Assembly (NCBI GenBank): GCA_020633235.1
Contig: JACKEA010000001.1
Span: 1,612,001 to 1,676,000, forward strand
Direction: 5' to 3'
From: Polyangiaceae bacterium
GTDB lineage: Bacteria > Myxococcota_A > Polyangia > Polyangiales > Polyangiaceae
Length of the DNA stretch: 64,000 bases
Part shown: positions 32,517-40,226 of the stretch, piece after piece
Layout of the letters: the number at the start of each line of letters is the position of its first letter
Numbering within the stretch: position 1 is the stretch's first letter
Translations under genes and position numbers: made by a program
Notes under the pieces: model-generated
The model's database searches: none
Told to the model about the DNA's origin: nothing
The model's input: the letters and a program-made list of their open reading frames with translations, nothing else

Positions 32517-34130
32517 ATGAGCAAACGGTCGCCGACATCCGCATACACGCCCGACCTCGCCGAGCTGCGTGTCTGGCTCGAGCAGATGATCGCCACGATG
32601 CGCTTTGTCGAGCTCGTCATTGCGATCATCGGACTGATCGGGCGCATGCGCGACATCAACGCACAGCTCCTCGCACGGGTTGCGCATCTCACCCGCAAGC
32701 GACCCCGCTCCGAGACCCTGGAGCGCCTGGAGCGCCAGCTCCTCTTGCCGCTGGAGGGGCTGGTTGCCCCCAAGGCGAAGCGCAAGAAGGACCCCGGACC
32801 GGCCTCCCAAAATCAGCGCCGGGGTGGGGGCGGACGCGGGAAGTTCCCCAAGCACATCCCGCGTATTCCCGTGCCCAACCCCGTGTCGCCCGATTTGCGG
32901 GTGTGCCCATTGTGCGGTGCGGAGATGAATACCGTAAGTCACTCCGTGTGCGAGATGATCAACGTGATCCCGGCGCGGCTCATCATCGAGCAGCGTGTGG
33001 ACGAGACCGTTGCTTGCCCCAACGATGACACCATCGTTTCTGCAGCGCCTCCTGGTGCGATCGTCGAGCGGGGGAAACTCGGCGACACCCTGATCGTCGA
33101 GGCGACCTGCGACAAGTACATCGAGCATCAGCCCATCGAGCGACAGTGCACGCGCTTCGGCCGCGCGGGCGTCGAAATTACGCCGCAGACCCTCGGACGC
33201 AGCGTCAACGCCCACATCGAGCTGCTGCGGCCCATCGCGCAGCTCATCGTCGAGCGGACCCGCGCTCCTGGTTACCTCGGCACTGACGCGACGGGCATCC
33301 CGATACTCGACCGCAGCGTAACAGAAGGCATTCGGAGCGGCACCATGTGGTGCTGGACCAACGCTTGCTGGGTCAGCTTCTTCTATGCGGCGCGAGGGGA
33401 CACCCAGAGCGTGCGTGACTTTCTCGACGATGATCTCTGCCGTGTCGTCCAGTGCGACGGCACCAGCGTCACCAACTGCATCGAGCGCGCCGGCGGCAAG
33501 CGTCCCGGCTGCATGGCGCACGGCAGAAGGGGTCTCGTCGAAGCGGCACGCGGCGGCGACGCCATTGCACTCGATGGCCTGCGCCTCATCAAGCCGCTCT
33601 TCGAAATCGAGCGTGCTTCCAAACTCGCCGGTGACACCGCGGAACAGCGACTCGCACGGCGACGCGAGCATAGCCAGCCAGTCGTCGATGCACTCCGCGC
33701 TTGGATTGACGAGCACCGCGACATCACCCCACCCAAGACGCCTCTCGGGCGTGCTCTCGGCTACCTGGATCGACAGTGGAAGCGACTGACCCTGTTCCTC
33801 GAAGACGGCAACATCGCACTCACAAACAACAGACGGGAGCGTGAGCTACGCAGGCTCGTTCTCGGAAGAAAAAACTGGCTCTTCACCTGGCTTGACGACG
33901 GCGGCAACCGCACCGCCGACATCCTCACCATCATCGCCACCTGCATCGCTCACGAGGTCAACCCTCGTGCGTATCTGCATCTCGTAACCAAGCTCATCGT
34001 GCGTGGCTTTCCCCAAAGCAAGCTCCGTGACTTGCTGCCCGACCGGATGCTTGCCGCGTACCCGGAGTTGCACGCTGGCGACCCGGCTACCTTGCCAGAC
34101 TACGTCGTGCCCCCAGCACTGCCCGCTTGA
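32517..34130 (+). CDS. tnpC: IS66 TnpC transposase (element B)
   Basis: 537 aa from ATG 32517 (an in-frame start at 32394 inside tnpB is possible). Helical N-terminus, zinc finger VCPLCGAEMN, catalytic region with YLGTDATGIPIL (Asp), VVQCDGTSV (Asp), MAHGRRGLVEA, and the C-terminal NIALTNNRRERELRRLVLGRKNWLF (Glu). Complete, so element B may be active. Confidence 0.92.
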   Translation: MSKRSPTSAYTPDLAELRVWLEQMIATMRFVELVIAIIGLIGRMRDINAQLLARVAHLTRKRPRSETLERLERQLLLPLEGLVAPKAKRKKDPGPASQNQRRGGGGRGKFPKHIPRIPVPNPVSPDLRVCPLCGAEMNTVSHSVCEMINVIPARLIIEQRVDETVACPNDDTIVSAAPPGAIVERGKLGDTLIVEATCDKYIEHQPIERQCTRFGRAGVEITPQTLGRSVNAHIELLRPIAQLIVERTRAPGYLGTDATGIPILDRSVTEGIRSGTMWCWTNACWVSFFYAARGDTQSVRDFLDDDLCRVVQCDGTSVTNCIERAGGKRPGCMAHGRRGLVEAARGGDAIALDGLRLIKPLFEIERASKLAGDTAEQRLARRREHSQPVVDALRAWIDEHRDITPPKTPLGRALGYLDRQWKRLTLFLEDGNIALTNNRRERELRRLVLGRKNWLFTWLDDGGNRTADILTIIATCIAHEVNPRAYLHLVTKLIVRGFPQSKLRDLLPDRMLAAYPELHAGDPATLPDYVVPPALPA

Positions 34131-34624
34131 CGTCCCCCGCCGTCACTCAACATCCCCGTTGGCTCTCCGTCCGAAGCCTCGCTGACATCTTCATCGATCG
34201 CTTCGCGGATCACCCGGTCCGTCAGCTCCTGCAGGTGCGCACCCAGCTCCTCCGCAAGCGCCACATACTCCGGCCACAGCGTCCGATCCTGGAACGTCTT
34301 CGGCACTCTCAACAACACCGTGCTGTAGCGCTGCCCTCGTTCCCGATACGGCCGAAGCCCGTAGCGTCGGCACAGCGCCACGAACAACTTCCGCTTCCAC
34401 GGATCCGGGAGCGAATACTGCATCACCTCTTCCCGCTCGCGACCCCGCACCTCTGCGAGCCGCTCGCGGATCCGCTCTGCTGCCCGACGTGCCGCCTCAC
34501 GCTCGCCATCGACTCTCGTCCCGGCGTGTAGCGCCTCGATCTTCCGCAGCTTCTCCAGCAGCGTCCCTTCCAGCGGCAGCCTCATGCCACCCACGCAACC
34601 ACGGCACGCTCCCAGCGTCACCAT
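34100..34624 (-). CDS. Passenger gene inside IS66 element B
   Basis: 174 aa from ATG 34624 (or 161 aa from ATG 34585), on the opposite strand to tnpABC, with its last ~30 bases overlapping the end of tnpC. Helical N-terminal half (EKLRKIEALHAGTRVDGEREAARRAAERIRERL) and a compact motif LPDPWKRKLFVALCRRYGLRPYRERGQR. I believe similar proteins ride on other IS66 elements, but I cannot name a function; a DNA-binding or regulatory role is possible. Confidence 0.65.
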   Translation of the reverse strand: MVTLGACRGCVGGMRLPLEGTLLEKLRKIEALHAGTRVDGEREAARRAAERIRERLAEVRGREREEVMQYSLPDPWKRKLFVALCRRYGLRPYRERGQRYSTVLLRVPKTFQDRTLWPEYVALAEELGAHLQELTDRVIREAIDEDVSEASDGEPTGMLSDGGGRQAGSAGGTT

Positions 34625-34689
34625 GCACGTCCGGCGACCCCCGCCTACCCGAAAGCACTACGCCTTCGGTGGAGGGGTTACAGTCCATC

Positions 34690-35175
34690 TCGGCGGCAGA
34701 ACGCTACGAACCCTCCACGAACCAATGGGTCGCTGCTGGCAGTATGCAGATCCCGGTAGCTCAACACACTGCTACACAGGTCCTCGCTGGGACATACCAG
34801 TATGACGTCTTCGTTGGTGGGGGAAGGAACGGCGGACCCCAACGGACACTCCAGCGGTACAATCGCGCGACGGCGACTTGGTCAACCTACGGGTGGGTTG
34901 GCGACTGGCGCATGGCGCATACCGCTACCCTGCTGGCGGACAACCGGACCATACTATTCGTGGGAGGCATGGGGCTCTCTGGAGTGCTGGCGAACGCCTA
35001 TGCGATCAATACCGACTCCGGCGCCAGCACGTCATCGACCTTCCCGGCGAGCGTGCCCGGCATTGAATCCCACGCTGCGCAAATTGTCGCCACGAATCCG
35101 TCTACCGTTTTGGTTACAGGTGGTGACAACGGAGCGTACACCTCCATTTACAACACGAGCCTGCTGTATCAGTAG
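34690..35175 (+). pseudogene. Kelch-repeat protein gene, fragment 3 of 3 (3' end)
   Basis: After removing element B the frame reads VDSGNQSI-SAAERYEPSTNQWVAAGSM without a break. It has three more kelch-like blades (ERYEPSTNQWVAAGSMQ, LQRYNRATATWSTYGW, MAHTATLLADNRTILFVGG) and ends SLLYQ at 35175. Lack of internal stops or frameshifts in any fragment suggests the insertions are recent. Confidence 0.9.
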
Positions 35176-35183
35176 CTTGGGCC

Positions 35184-35215
35184 GCTAGACGCGGGCGCGG
35201 TACTGGCCGTCTAGC
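35184..35215 (+). terminator. Hairpin after kelch gene
   Basis: GCTAGACG / CGTCTAGC perfect 8-bp arms around 16 nt, 9 bases past the stop. Likely the native terminator of the kelch gene. Confidence 0.55.
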
Positions 35216-35287
35216 TCAGCGGCATGCGTTAGTGTTTGCGTGGTTGGAGCTGGAGAGCGGGCGTGCGCCGCGCTACCCTGCGGCGCC

Positions 35288-36901
35288 GTGTCCGTCTCGC
35301 GTCGTGATCTGCTCGCCCTGATGTTGGGCGCGCCGCTCGTGGGCTCGTGCAAGAAGCGCGAGCGCACCGTGCCCGGCAGCATTCGCGGGGCGAGCATGCC
35401 CGTGGGGCATCGCCTCCGAGACGCGACGGTGGAGCACGCCGGCGGTGCGGCGGTGAAGGTGGGCGTGGCGATCGTGGGAGCGGGGCCGAGCGGACTCTCC
35501 GCGGCATGGCGCATGAGCCGCCTCGGCTACCAGGACTACGTGGTGTTGGACTTGGAAGGGCAGGTGGGCGGCACCAGCGCCTTCGGTACGGATGGCGTGG
35601 TGCCGCACCCGTGGGGCGCGCACTACGTGCCCTTGCCCACCAAGGACAACCGCGCCCTCGTCACGTTGCTCTCGGAGATGGACGTCTTCGAGTCGCTGGA
35701 GCCGGAGCCCCGCGCTCGCGAGACCCAGCTGGTGCGGGAGCCGGAAGAGCGCGTGTTCGTAGATGGCGCCTGGCACCAAGGACTCTTCCCGCACGCCATC
35801 GCCACCGACGACGACGCCAAGCAGCTCGAGCGCTTCCAGCGCGAGGTGGACCGCTGGGTTTCGTGGCGCGATGGCAAGGGGCGCCGGGCCTTCACCCTGC
35901 CGGTGCGTCACTGCTCCGACGCCGCCGAGGTCACGGAGCTGGATCGCATCTCCGCCGAGCGCTGGATGTCGGACCGGGGGCTCACGTCCAAGGTGCTGCG
36001 CTGGTATCTGGAGTATGCCTGCCGCGACGACTACGGCCTGAGCCTCGCGGACACCAGCGCGTGGGCCCTCTTGTTCTACTTCTGCTCCCGGGTGCCCAAG
36101 CCGCGGGAGGAGTCCGAGCCCTTCCTCACCTGGCCGGAGGGCAACGGGCACATCGTGCGGCATCTATCTTCCGTGGCGGGTGCCCGCGTCAAGCTCGGCC
36201 AGCTGGTGACGGACGTGGTGCCGAGCGAGAGCGGCGTGGAGCTCAGCGTGCTGGACACCAAGACGCAGAAGCTCACGCGTTACCTGGCCGAGCACGCGAT
36301 CCTGGCCATTCCCAAGTTCATCGTGCCGCGGATCCTGCGGCCGTTTCGCGACAAGCCACCGAAGCACCTGGAGGCCTTCGGTTACGGCGTGTGGATGGTC
36401 GCGAACCTGCATCTCTCCCGCCGGCCGCGCTACGCCGGCTTCGGCCCCAGCTGGGACAACGTGATCTACGACAGCCCATCCTTGGGCTACGTGGTCGCCA
36501 CTCACCAACGGCTGAGCGACTACGGCCCTACGGTGTGGACGTACTACATGCCGCTCACGGATTCGGACCCCAAGAAGGCGAGGGAAACCCTGGCCGCCGG
36601 GGAGCACGCCGGATTCTGTCGCGCCATCCTCGCAGATCTCGAGCCTGCGCACTCGGGCTTGGCAGACGCCCTCGAACGCATCGATGTGTGGCGTTGGGGC
36701 CACGCGATGGTGCGCCCCACGCCGGGGCTCATCTGGGGCGGCGCCCGCGCCAAGGCGCGCGAGCCCTTCGGCCGCGTGCACTTCGCCCATTCGGATCTTT
36801 CCGGCGTCGCGCTGTTCGAGGAAGCGCAGGATCACGGCGTCCGCGCCGCGGAAGAGTGCCTCCGCGCGTTGGGCCGCGACTTCGACGCGTTCTCCGAGTG
36901 A
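35288..36901 (+). CDS. Tat-type lipoprotein FAD-dependent amine-oxidase-like protein
   Basis: 537 aa from GTG 35288. The N-terminus VSVSRRDLLALMLGAPLVGSC combines a twin-arginine motif (SRRDLL) with a lipobox (LVGSC), so it is probably exported folded with FAD and lipid-anchored. The Rossmann FAD site is VAIVGAGPSGLSAAWRMSRLG, with the second FAD-contact region at the C-terminus (VHFAHSDLSGVALFEEAQDHGVRAAEECL). It belongs to the flavin amine oxidase/NAD(P)-binding Rossmann superfamily; the substrate is unknown. The gene after it encodes a membrane protein that may be its partner. Confidence 0.85.
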   Translation: MSVSRRDLLALMLGAPLVGSCKKRERTVPGSIRGASMPVGHRLRDATVEHAGGAAVKVGVAIVGAGPSGLSAAWRMSRLGYQDYVVLDLEGQVGGTSAFGTDGVVPHPWGAHYVPLPTKDNRALVTLLSEMDVFESLEPEPRARETQLVREPEERVFVDGAWHQGLFPHAIATDDDAKQLERFQREVDRWVSWRDGKGRRAFTLPVRHCSDAAEVTELDRISAERWMSDRGLTSKVLRWYLEYACRDDYGLSLADTSAWALLFYFCSRVPKPREESEPFLTWPEGNGHIVRHLSSVAGARVKLGQLVTDVVPSESGVELSVLDTKTQKLTRYLAEHAILAIPKFIVPRILRPFRDKPPKHLEAFGYGVWMVANLHLSRRPRYAGFGPSWDNVIYDSPSLGYVVATHQRLSDYGPTVWTYYMPLTDSDPKKARETLAAGEHAGFCRAILADLEPAHSGLADALERIDVWRWGHAMVRPTPGLIWGGARAKAREPFGRVHFAHSDLSGVALFEEAQDHGVRAAEECLRALGRDFDAFSE

Positions 36902-36927
36902 CGCGCCCTGCGCATCGCAGCGTGAGG

Positions 36928-36947
36928 TACCGCGGCGAACCGACAGG
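36928..36947. repeat. Dispersed intergenic motif, copy e
   Basis: GTACCGCGGCGAACCGACAG, 26 bases past the FAD-protein gene stop. Confidence 0.45.
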
Positions 36948-36995
36948 ATCTCGTCAGGCTTGCTCTTGGTGAGTGCTCGTCTAACCTGATGCCGG

Positions 36996-38117
36996 ATGAC
37001 GGCGCTTGCTGAGAGCCGCGCACCGGCGCGCATCGACTTCGGGCCCTGGCTGTGGAGCCCGACGGTGGATCTCGCGCTGTTCGGCGGCAGCGCCGTGTTG
37101 GCACTCGGTGTGGTGGCTGCGGCGCGGGCGCTGGGATTCTCGCCGGGGCCGCTGCCGGAGTGGGGCTGGCTCGTGTTCGTGCTCGCGGTGGACGTGGCGC
37201 ACGTGCACTCCACGCTGTTTCGCACCTATCTCGATGGCGGCGAGCTCCGGCGCCACCCCGTGCGCTACGCCGGCATACCGGTGTTGGTCTACGCCGCCGG
37301 CGTGGCGCTGTATCTCGCGGGTCCGATGGTGTTCTGGCGCGTGCTCGCGTACCTCGCGCTGTTTCACTTCATTCGCCAGCAGGTCGGTTGGGTGGCGGTG
37401 TACCGCGCCCGGGCGGGGCAGAGGGGGCTCTTGGATCGCGTGCTCGACGACGCCACGGTGTACGTCTGCACGTTGTACCCGGTGCTGGATTGGCACACGC
37501 GGCTGTCGTCCACGCGTTTCGCTTGGTTCATGCCCGGGGACTTCGTGGATCTGTCGCGCCTGGCGTCGAGCTGGGTGGGGCCCGGTCGCCTGGTGTGGCT
37601 CGCGCTGCTGGTGGCCTTCGCGCTCCGGCAGCTGCAGCTGGCGCTGACCCAGAGCGTGGTGCACACGGGAAAGATCGTGGTGGTCGCGACCACGGCGGCC
37701 ATCTGGTACGTGGGCATCGTCGTCACCAACAGCGACTTCGATTTCACGGTCACCAACGTGATCGTGCACGGTGTGCCCTACTTCGGTCTGCTCTGGTTCT
37801 ACGCCCGTGCCCGGCGGAAGGAAGCGCCGACGCGCCTGGGCTCGCAGATCGTCGCCGGCGGGGTGGGGGCCTTCCTCGGCCTCTTGTTGATCGTCGCGTT
37901 TCTGGAAGAGATGGCCTGGGATCGCCTGGTCTGGCATGAGAGGGTTTGGTTGTTCGGCGCGGGCCACGTCGATCTCGGAGCCATCGCGCTCGCGCTGGTC
38001 GTTCCGTTGCTCACGGTGCCCCAGGGCACGCACTACGTTCTCGACGGGCTGATTTGGCGCCGCGGCGACACGCGCACGCGGCCGTCACAGCGGGCGGCGC
38101 TGGGCTTTCTGCCCTGA
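36996..38117 (+). CDS. Polytopic membrane protein, unknown function
   Basis: 373 aa with about nine hydrophobic helices (for example LALFGGSAVLALGVVAAARAL, WGWLVFVLAVDVAHVHSTLF, IPVLVYAAGVALYLAGPMVF, IALALVVPLLTVPQGTHYVLD). His residues recur in membrane context (DVAHVHST, FHFIRQQ, VVHTGK, VIVHGVP, QGTHYV), recalling heme- or metal-binding membrane proteins and fatty-acid-desaturase-like folds. It follows the FAD protein by 94 bases on the same strand, so they may form an electron-transfer or lipid-modifying pair. Family not recognised. Confidence 0.72.
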   Translation: MTALAESRAPARIDFGPWLWSPTVDLALFGGSAVLALGVVAAARALGFSPGPLPEWGWLVFVLAVDVAHVHSTLFRTYLDGGELRRHPVRYAGIPVLVYAAGVALYLAGPMVFWRVLAYLALFHFIRQQVGWVAVYRARAGQRGLLDRVLDDATVYVCTLYPVLDWHTRLSSTRFAWFMPGDFVDLSRLASSWVGPGRLVWLALLVAFALRQLQLALTQSVVHTGKIVVVATTAAIWYVGIVVTNSDFDFTVTNVIVHGVPYFGLLWFYARARRKEAPTRLGSQIVAGGVGAFLGLLLIVAFLEEMAWDRLVWHERVWLFGAGHVDLGAIALALVVPLLTVPQGTHYVLDGLIWRRGDTRTRPSQRAALGFLP

Positions 38118-38163
38118 CGCGCGCCGCTTGCCGCCCCGAGGGGGGCAATGTTACGTCGGAGCC

Positions 38164-38865
38164 ATGGACAAGCTGGTCAAGAGTGCGGCGGAAGCGATCG
38201 CCGACATTCCGGACGGCGCCACGATCCTGGCCGGCGGTTTCGGCCTGTGTGGCATTCCGGAGCTGTGCATCGCTGCGCTGCGCGACAAGGGCGTCAAGGA
38301 CTTGGTGGTCGTCAGCAACAACTGCGGCGTGGACGACTTCGGCCTGGGCCTGCTGCTCGGCCCCAAGCAAATCAAGAAGATGGTGTCGAGCTACGTCGGT
38401 GAGAACAAGGAGTTCGAGCGACAGTTCTTGTCCGGCGAGCTGGAGGTGGAGCTCGTGCCCCAGGGCACGCTGGCGGAGCGGCTGCGCGCCGGCGGCGCCG
38501 GCATTCCGGCGTTCTACACGCCCGCGGGCTACGGCACCAAGGTGGCCGAGGGCAAGGAGACGCGGGAGTTCGACGGCCGGCCCTACGTGATGGAGCGCGG
38601 CATCACCGGAGACTTCGCCGTCGTGAAAGCCTGGAAGGCGGACCGCTACGGCAACCTGATGTACCGAAAGACAGCCCGGAACTTCAACCCGCTGTGCGCC
38701 ATGGCGGGGCGCGTGACCATCGCCGAGGTGGAAGAGGTGGTGGAGGTGGGCCAGCTCGATCCGGACCAGATCCACACGCCGGGCGTTTTCGTGCAGCGCG
38801 TGGTGGTGGGCAAGCACGAAAAGCGTATCGAACGCCGCACGGTGCGGCCCCGCGCGGGACAGTGA
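38164..38865 (+). CDS. scoA: 3-oxoacid CoA-transferase subunit A
   Basis: 233 aa. Moves CoA from succinyl-CoA to acetoacetate (ketone-body use) with subunit B. Landmarks: ATILAGGFGLCGIPELCIAAL near the N-terminus (CoA-transferase family I signature), VVVSNNCGVDDFGLGLLL, SYVGENKEFERQFLSGELEVELVPQGTLAERLRAGGAGIPAFYTP, and GDFAVVKAWKADRYGNLMYRKTARNFNP. Start ATG 38164. Subunit B follows after an 11-base gap holding its ribosome site. Confidence 0.94.
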   Translation: MDKLVKSAAEAIADIPDGATILAGGFGLCGIPELCIAALRDKGVKDLVVVSNNCGVDDFGLGLLLGPKQIKKMVSSYVGENKEFERQFLSGELEVELVPQGTLAERLRAGGAGIPAFYTPAGYGTKVAEGKETREFDGRPYVMERGITGDFAVVKAWKADRYGNLMYRKTARNFNPLCAMAGRVTIAEVEEVVEVGQLDPDQIHTPGVFVQRVVVGKHEKRIERRTVRPRAGQ

Positions 38866-38876
38866 AGGAGGAGCCC

Positions 38877-39530
38877 ATGCTGACGCGAGAGCAGATTGCA
38901 CAGCGCGCCGCCCAGGAGCTCCGGGACGGCTACTACGTGAACCTGGGCATCGGCATGCCGACCCTGGTGGCCAACTACATTCCCGACGGCGTCGAGGTGA
39001 TGCTGCAGAGCGAGAACGGCCTGCTGGGCATCGGTCCCTTCCCGGTGGAGGGAGACGAGGACGCGGATCTCATCAACGCCGGCAAAGAGACGGTGACCAT
39101 GCTCGCGGGCTCGGCCATCTTCGACAGTGCCACGTCCTTCGCGATGATTCGCGGCGGTCACATCGACCTGGCCATCCTTGGTGCCATGGAGATCAGCAAA
39201 GACGGCGATCTCGCCAACTGGATGATTCCCGGGAAGATGGTCAAGGGCATGGGCGGCGCCATGGATCTGGTGCACGGCGCCAAGCGCGTCGTGGTGATCA
39301 TGGAGCACGTGAACAAGAAGGGCGCTCCCAAGATCCTGAAAGAGTGCTCGTTGCCGCTCACCGGCAAGCGAGTGGTGCACCGCATCATCACGGATCTGGC
39401 CGTGATTGACGTTACGGAAGGCGGCCTGGTGCTTACTGAAGTAGCGCCCGGTGTGAGCGCGGAGGAAGTGGTCAAGAAGACCGAGCCGCCCCTCACCGTC
39501 TCCAAAGACGTCCGCGAAATGAAGCTCTAA
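38877..39530 (+). CDS. scoB: 3-oxoacid CoA-transferase subunit B
   Basis: 217 aa. Catalytic Glu lies in the motif SENGLLGIGPFP; GYYVNLGIGMPTLV and GGHIDLAILGAMEISKDGDLANW are family blocks. Start ATG 38877 with a strong ribosome site (aaggaggag). Works as a heterodimer with ScoA. The ScoA/ScoB split (rather than a fused enzyme) is usual for bacteria. Confidence 0.94.
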   Translation: MLTREQIAQRAAQELRDGYYVNLGIGMPTLVANYIPDGVEVMLQSENGLLGIGPFPVEGDEDADLINAGKETVTMLAGSAIFDSATSFAMIRGGHIDLAILGAMEISKDGDLANWMIPGKMVKGMGGAMDLVHGAKRVVVIMEHVNKKGAPKILKECSLPLTGKRVVHRIITDLAVIDVTEGGLVLTEVAPGVSAEEVVKKTEPPLTVSKDVREMKL

Positions 39531-39707
39531 CGCGCGACACACATTGTCGCTCCGCGGCTCACACGCGCGCACCGTTGGCGCACATGTGGGAGCGCGGAGG
39601 TGCGTCTCGTTTTGAACCTTTCCCTTGGGCGGCGAAACCATTGCGTGTAAGACTTTGAACTAACCTCGGGAAATCCCTGCATCCTCTCGCACGCTAGGAG
39701 GGTCTTC

Positions 39708-40118
39708 ATGACGCGCTATCGGCTGACCGCACTCATCGCCACGATGGTGATTCTTCTGTTCGCTGGTGTTGGACACAGCGGGCAGGCGGAGTCCGGTCGC
39801 GTCACGATGGTGTCCTTCGACAAGAACAGCAACATCATCGCCGGCGTGCCGGATGGCGTACCGGCCGTGGGTTGGTACCAGCGGCAGGACAACACCGTGT
39901 ACGTGCCCGGCGTGGTGCAGCCGAAGTTTCCGCCGAGCCCGTGCAAGATCCTGACGCGAGTCTGGAACCGCGTGATCGCGCAGTTCCCGCCGTCGGTGCA
40001 GCGCAAGGCGCTCACCGCCATCATCCAGGTGATGGCTCAACACCAGTGTGCTGCGGACATGGTGCGTGATCCGGCGAACAGCCCCCAGGACATCATGGAG
40101 ATGGCGCCTGCGCCGTAG
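39708..40118 (+). CDS. Small exported protein, unknown function
   Basis: 136 aa with a signal peptide (MTRYRLTALIATMVILLFAGVGHS) and a good ribosome site (taggaggg). The mature part has two Cys (PPSPCKILT, QHQCAADMV) and a central VPDGVPAVGWYQRQDNTVYVPGVVQ. No family recognised. The 177-bp gap upstream shows no certain promoter, and a Rho-independent-type hairpin follows at 40136. Confidence 0.7.
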   Translation: MTRYRLTALIATMVILLFAGVGHSGQAESGRVTMVSFDKNSNIIAGVPDGVPAVGWYQRQDNTVYVPGVVQPKFPPSPCKILTRVWNRVIAQFPPSVQRKALTAIIQVMAQHQCAADMVRDPANSPQDIMEMAPAP

Positions 40119-40135
40119 CGCAAAGCCGTCGTGAA

Positions 40136-40175
40136 ACGAAAGGCGCGGCCCCGGAGCTCGCGCCTTTCGTCATTT
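40136..40175 (+). terminator. Rho-independent-type terminator
   Basis: ACGAAAGGCGC / GCGCCTTTCGT perfect 11-bp arms, 13-nt loop, followed by catTTT. Its position shows that the kinase gene after it should not start at 40131; the ATG at 40227 is preferred. Confidence 0.75.
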
Positions 40176-40226
40176 TGCGCTGGGCTTTCAATCCTGGGGT
40201 GCGTCGCGCATGATGCGGAGCCGGGC

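Larger units (their letters stand above)
31683..34681. mobile_element. IS66-family element B
   Basis: 2999 bp. The terminal inverted repeats GTAACCCCTCCAC...GGCGT are clear at both ends, and the perfect 8-bp target duplication AGTCCATC flanks it. Carries tnpA, tnpB, tnpC and an opposite-strand passenger gene. Sequence differs from element A throughout, so these are two independent IS66 subgroups. Confidence 0.95.

Noticed and set aside
40131..40226. N-terminal extension of the kinase-FGE gene
   Set aside because: It would begin inside a terminator hairpin (40136-40175); the ATG at 40227 is more credible.
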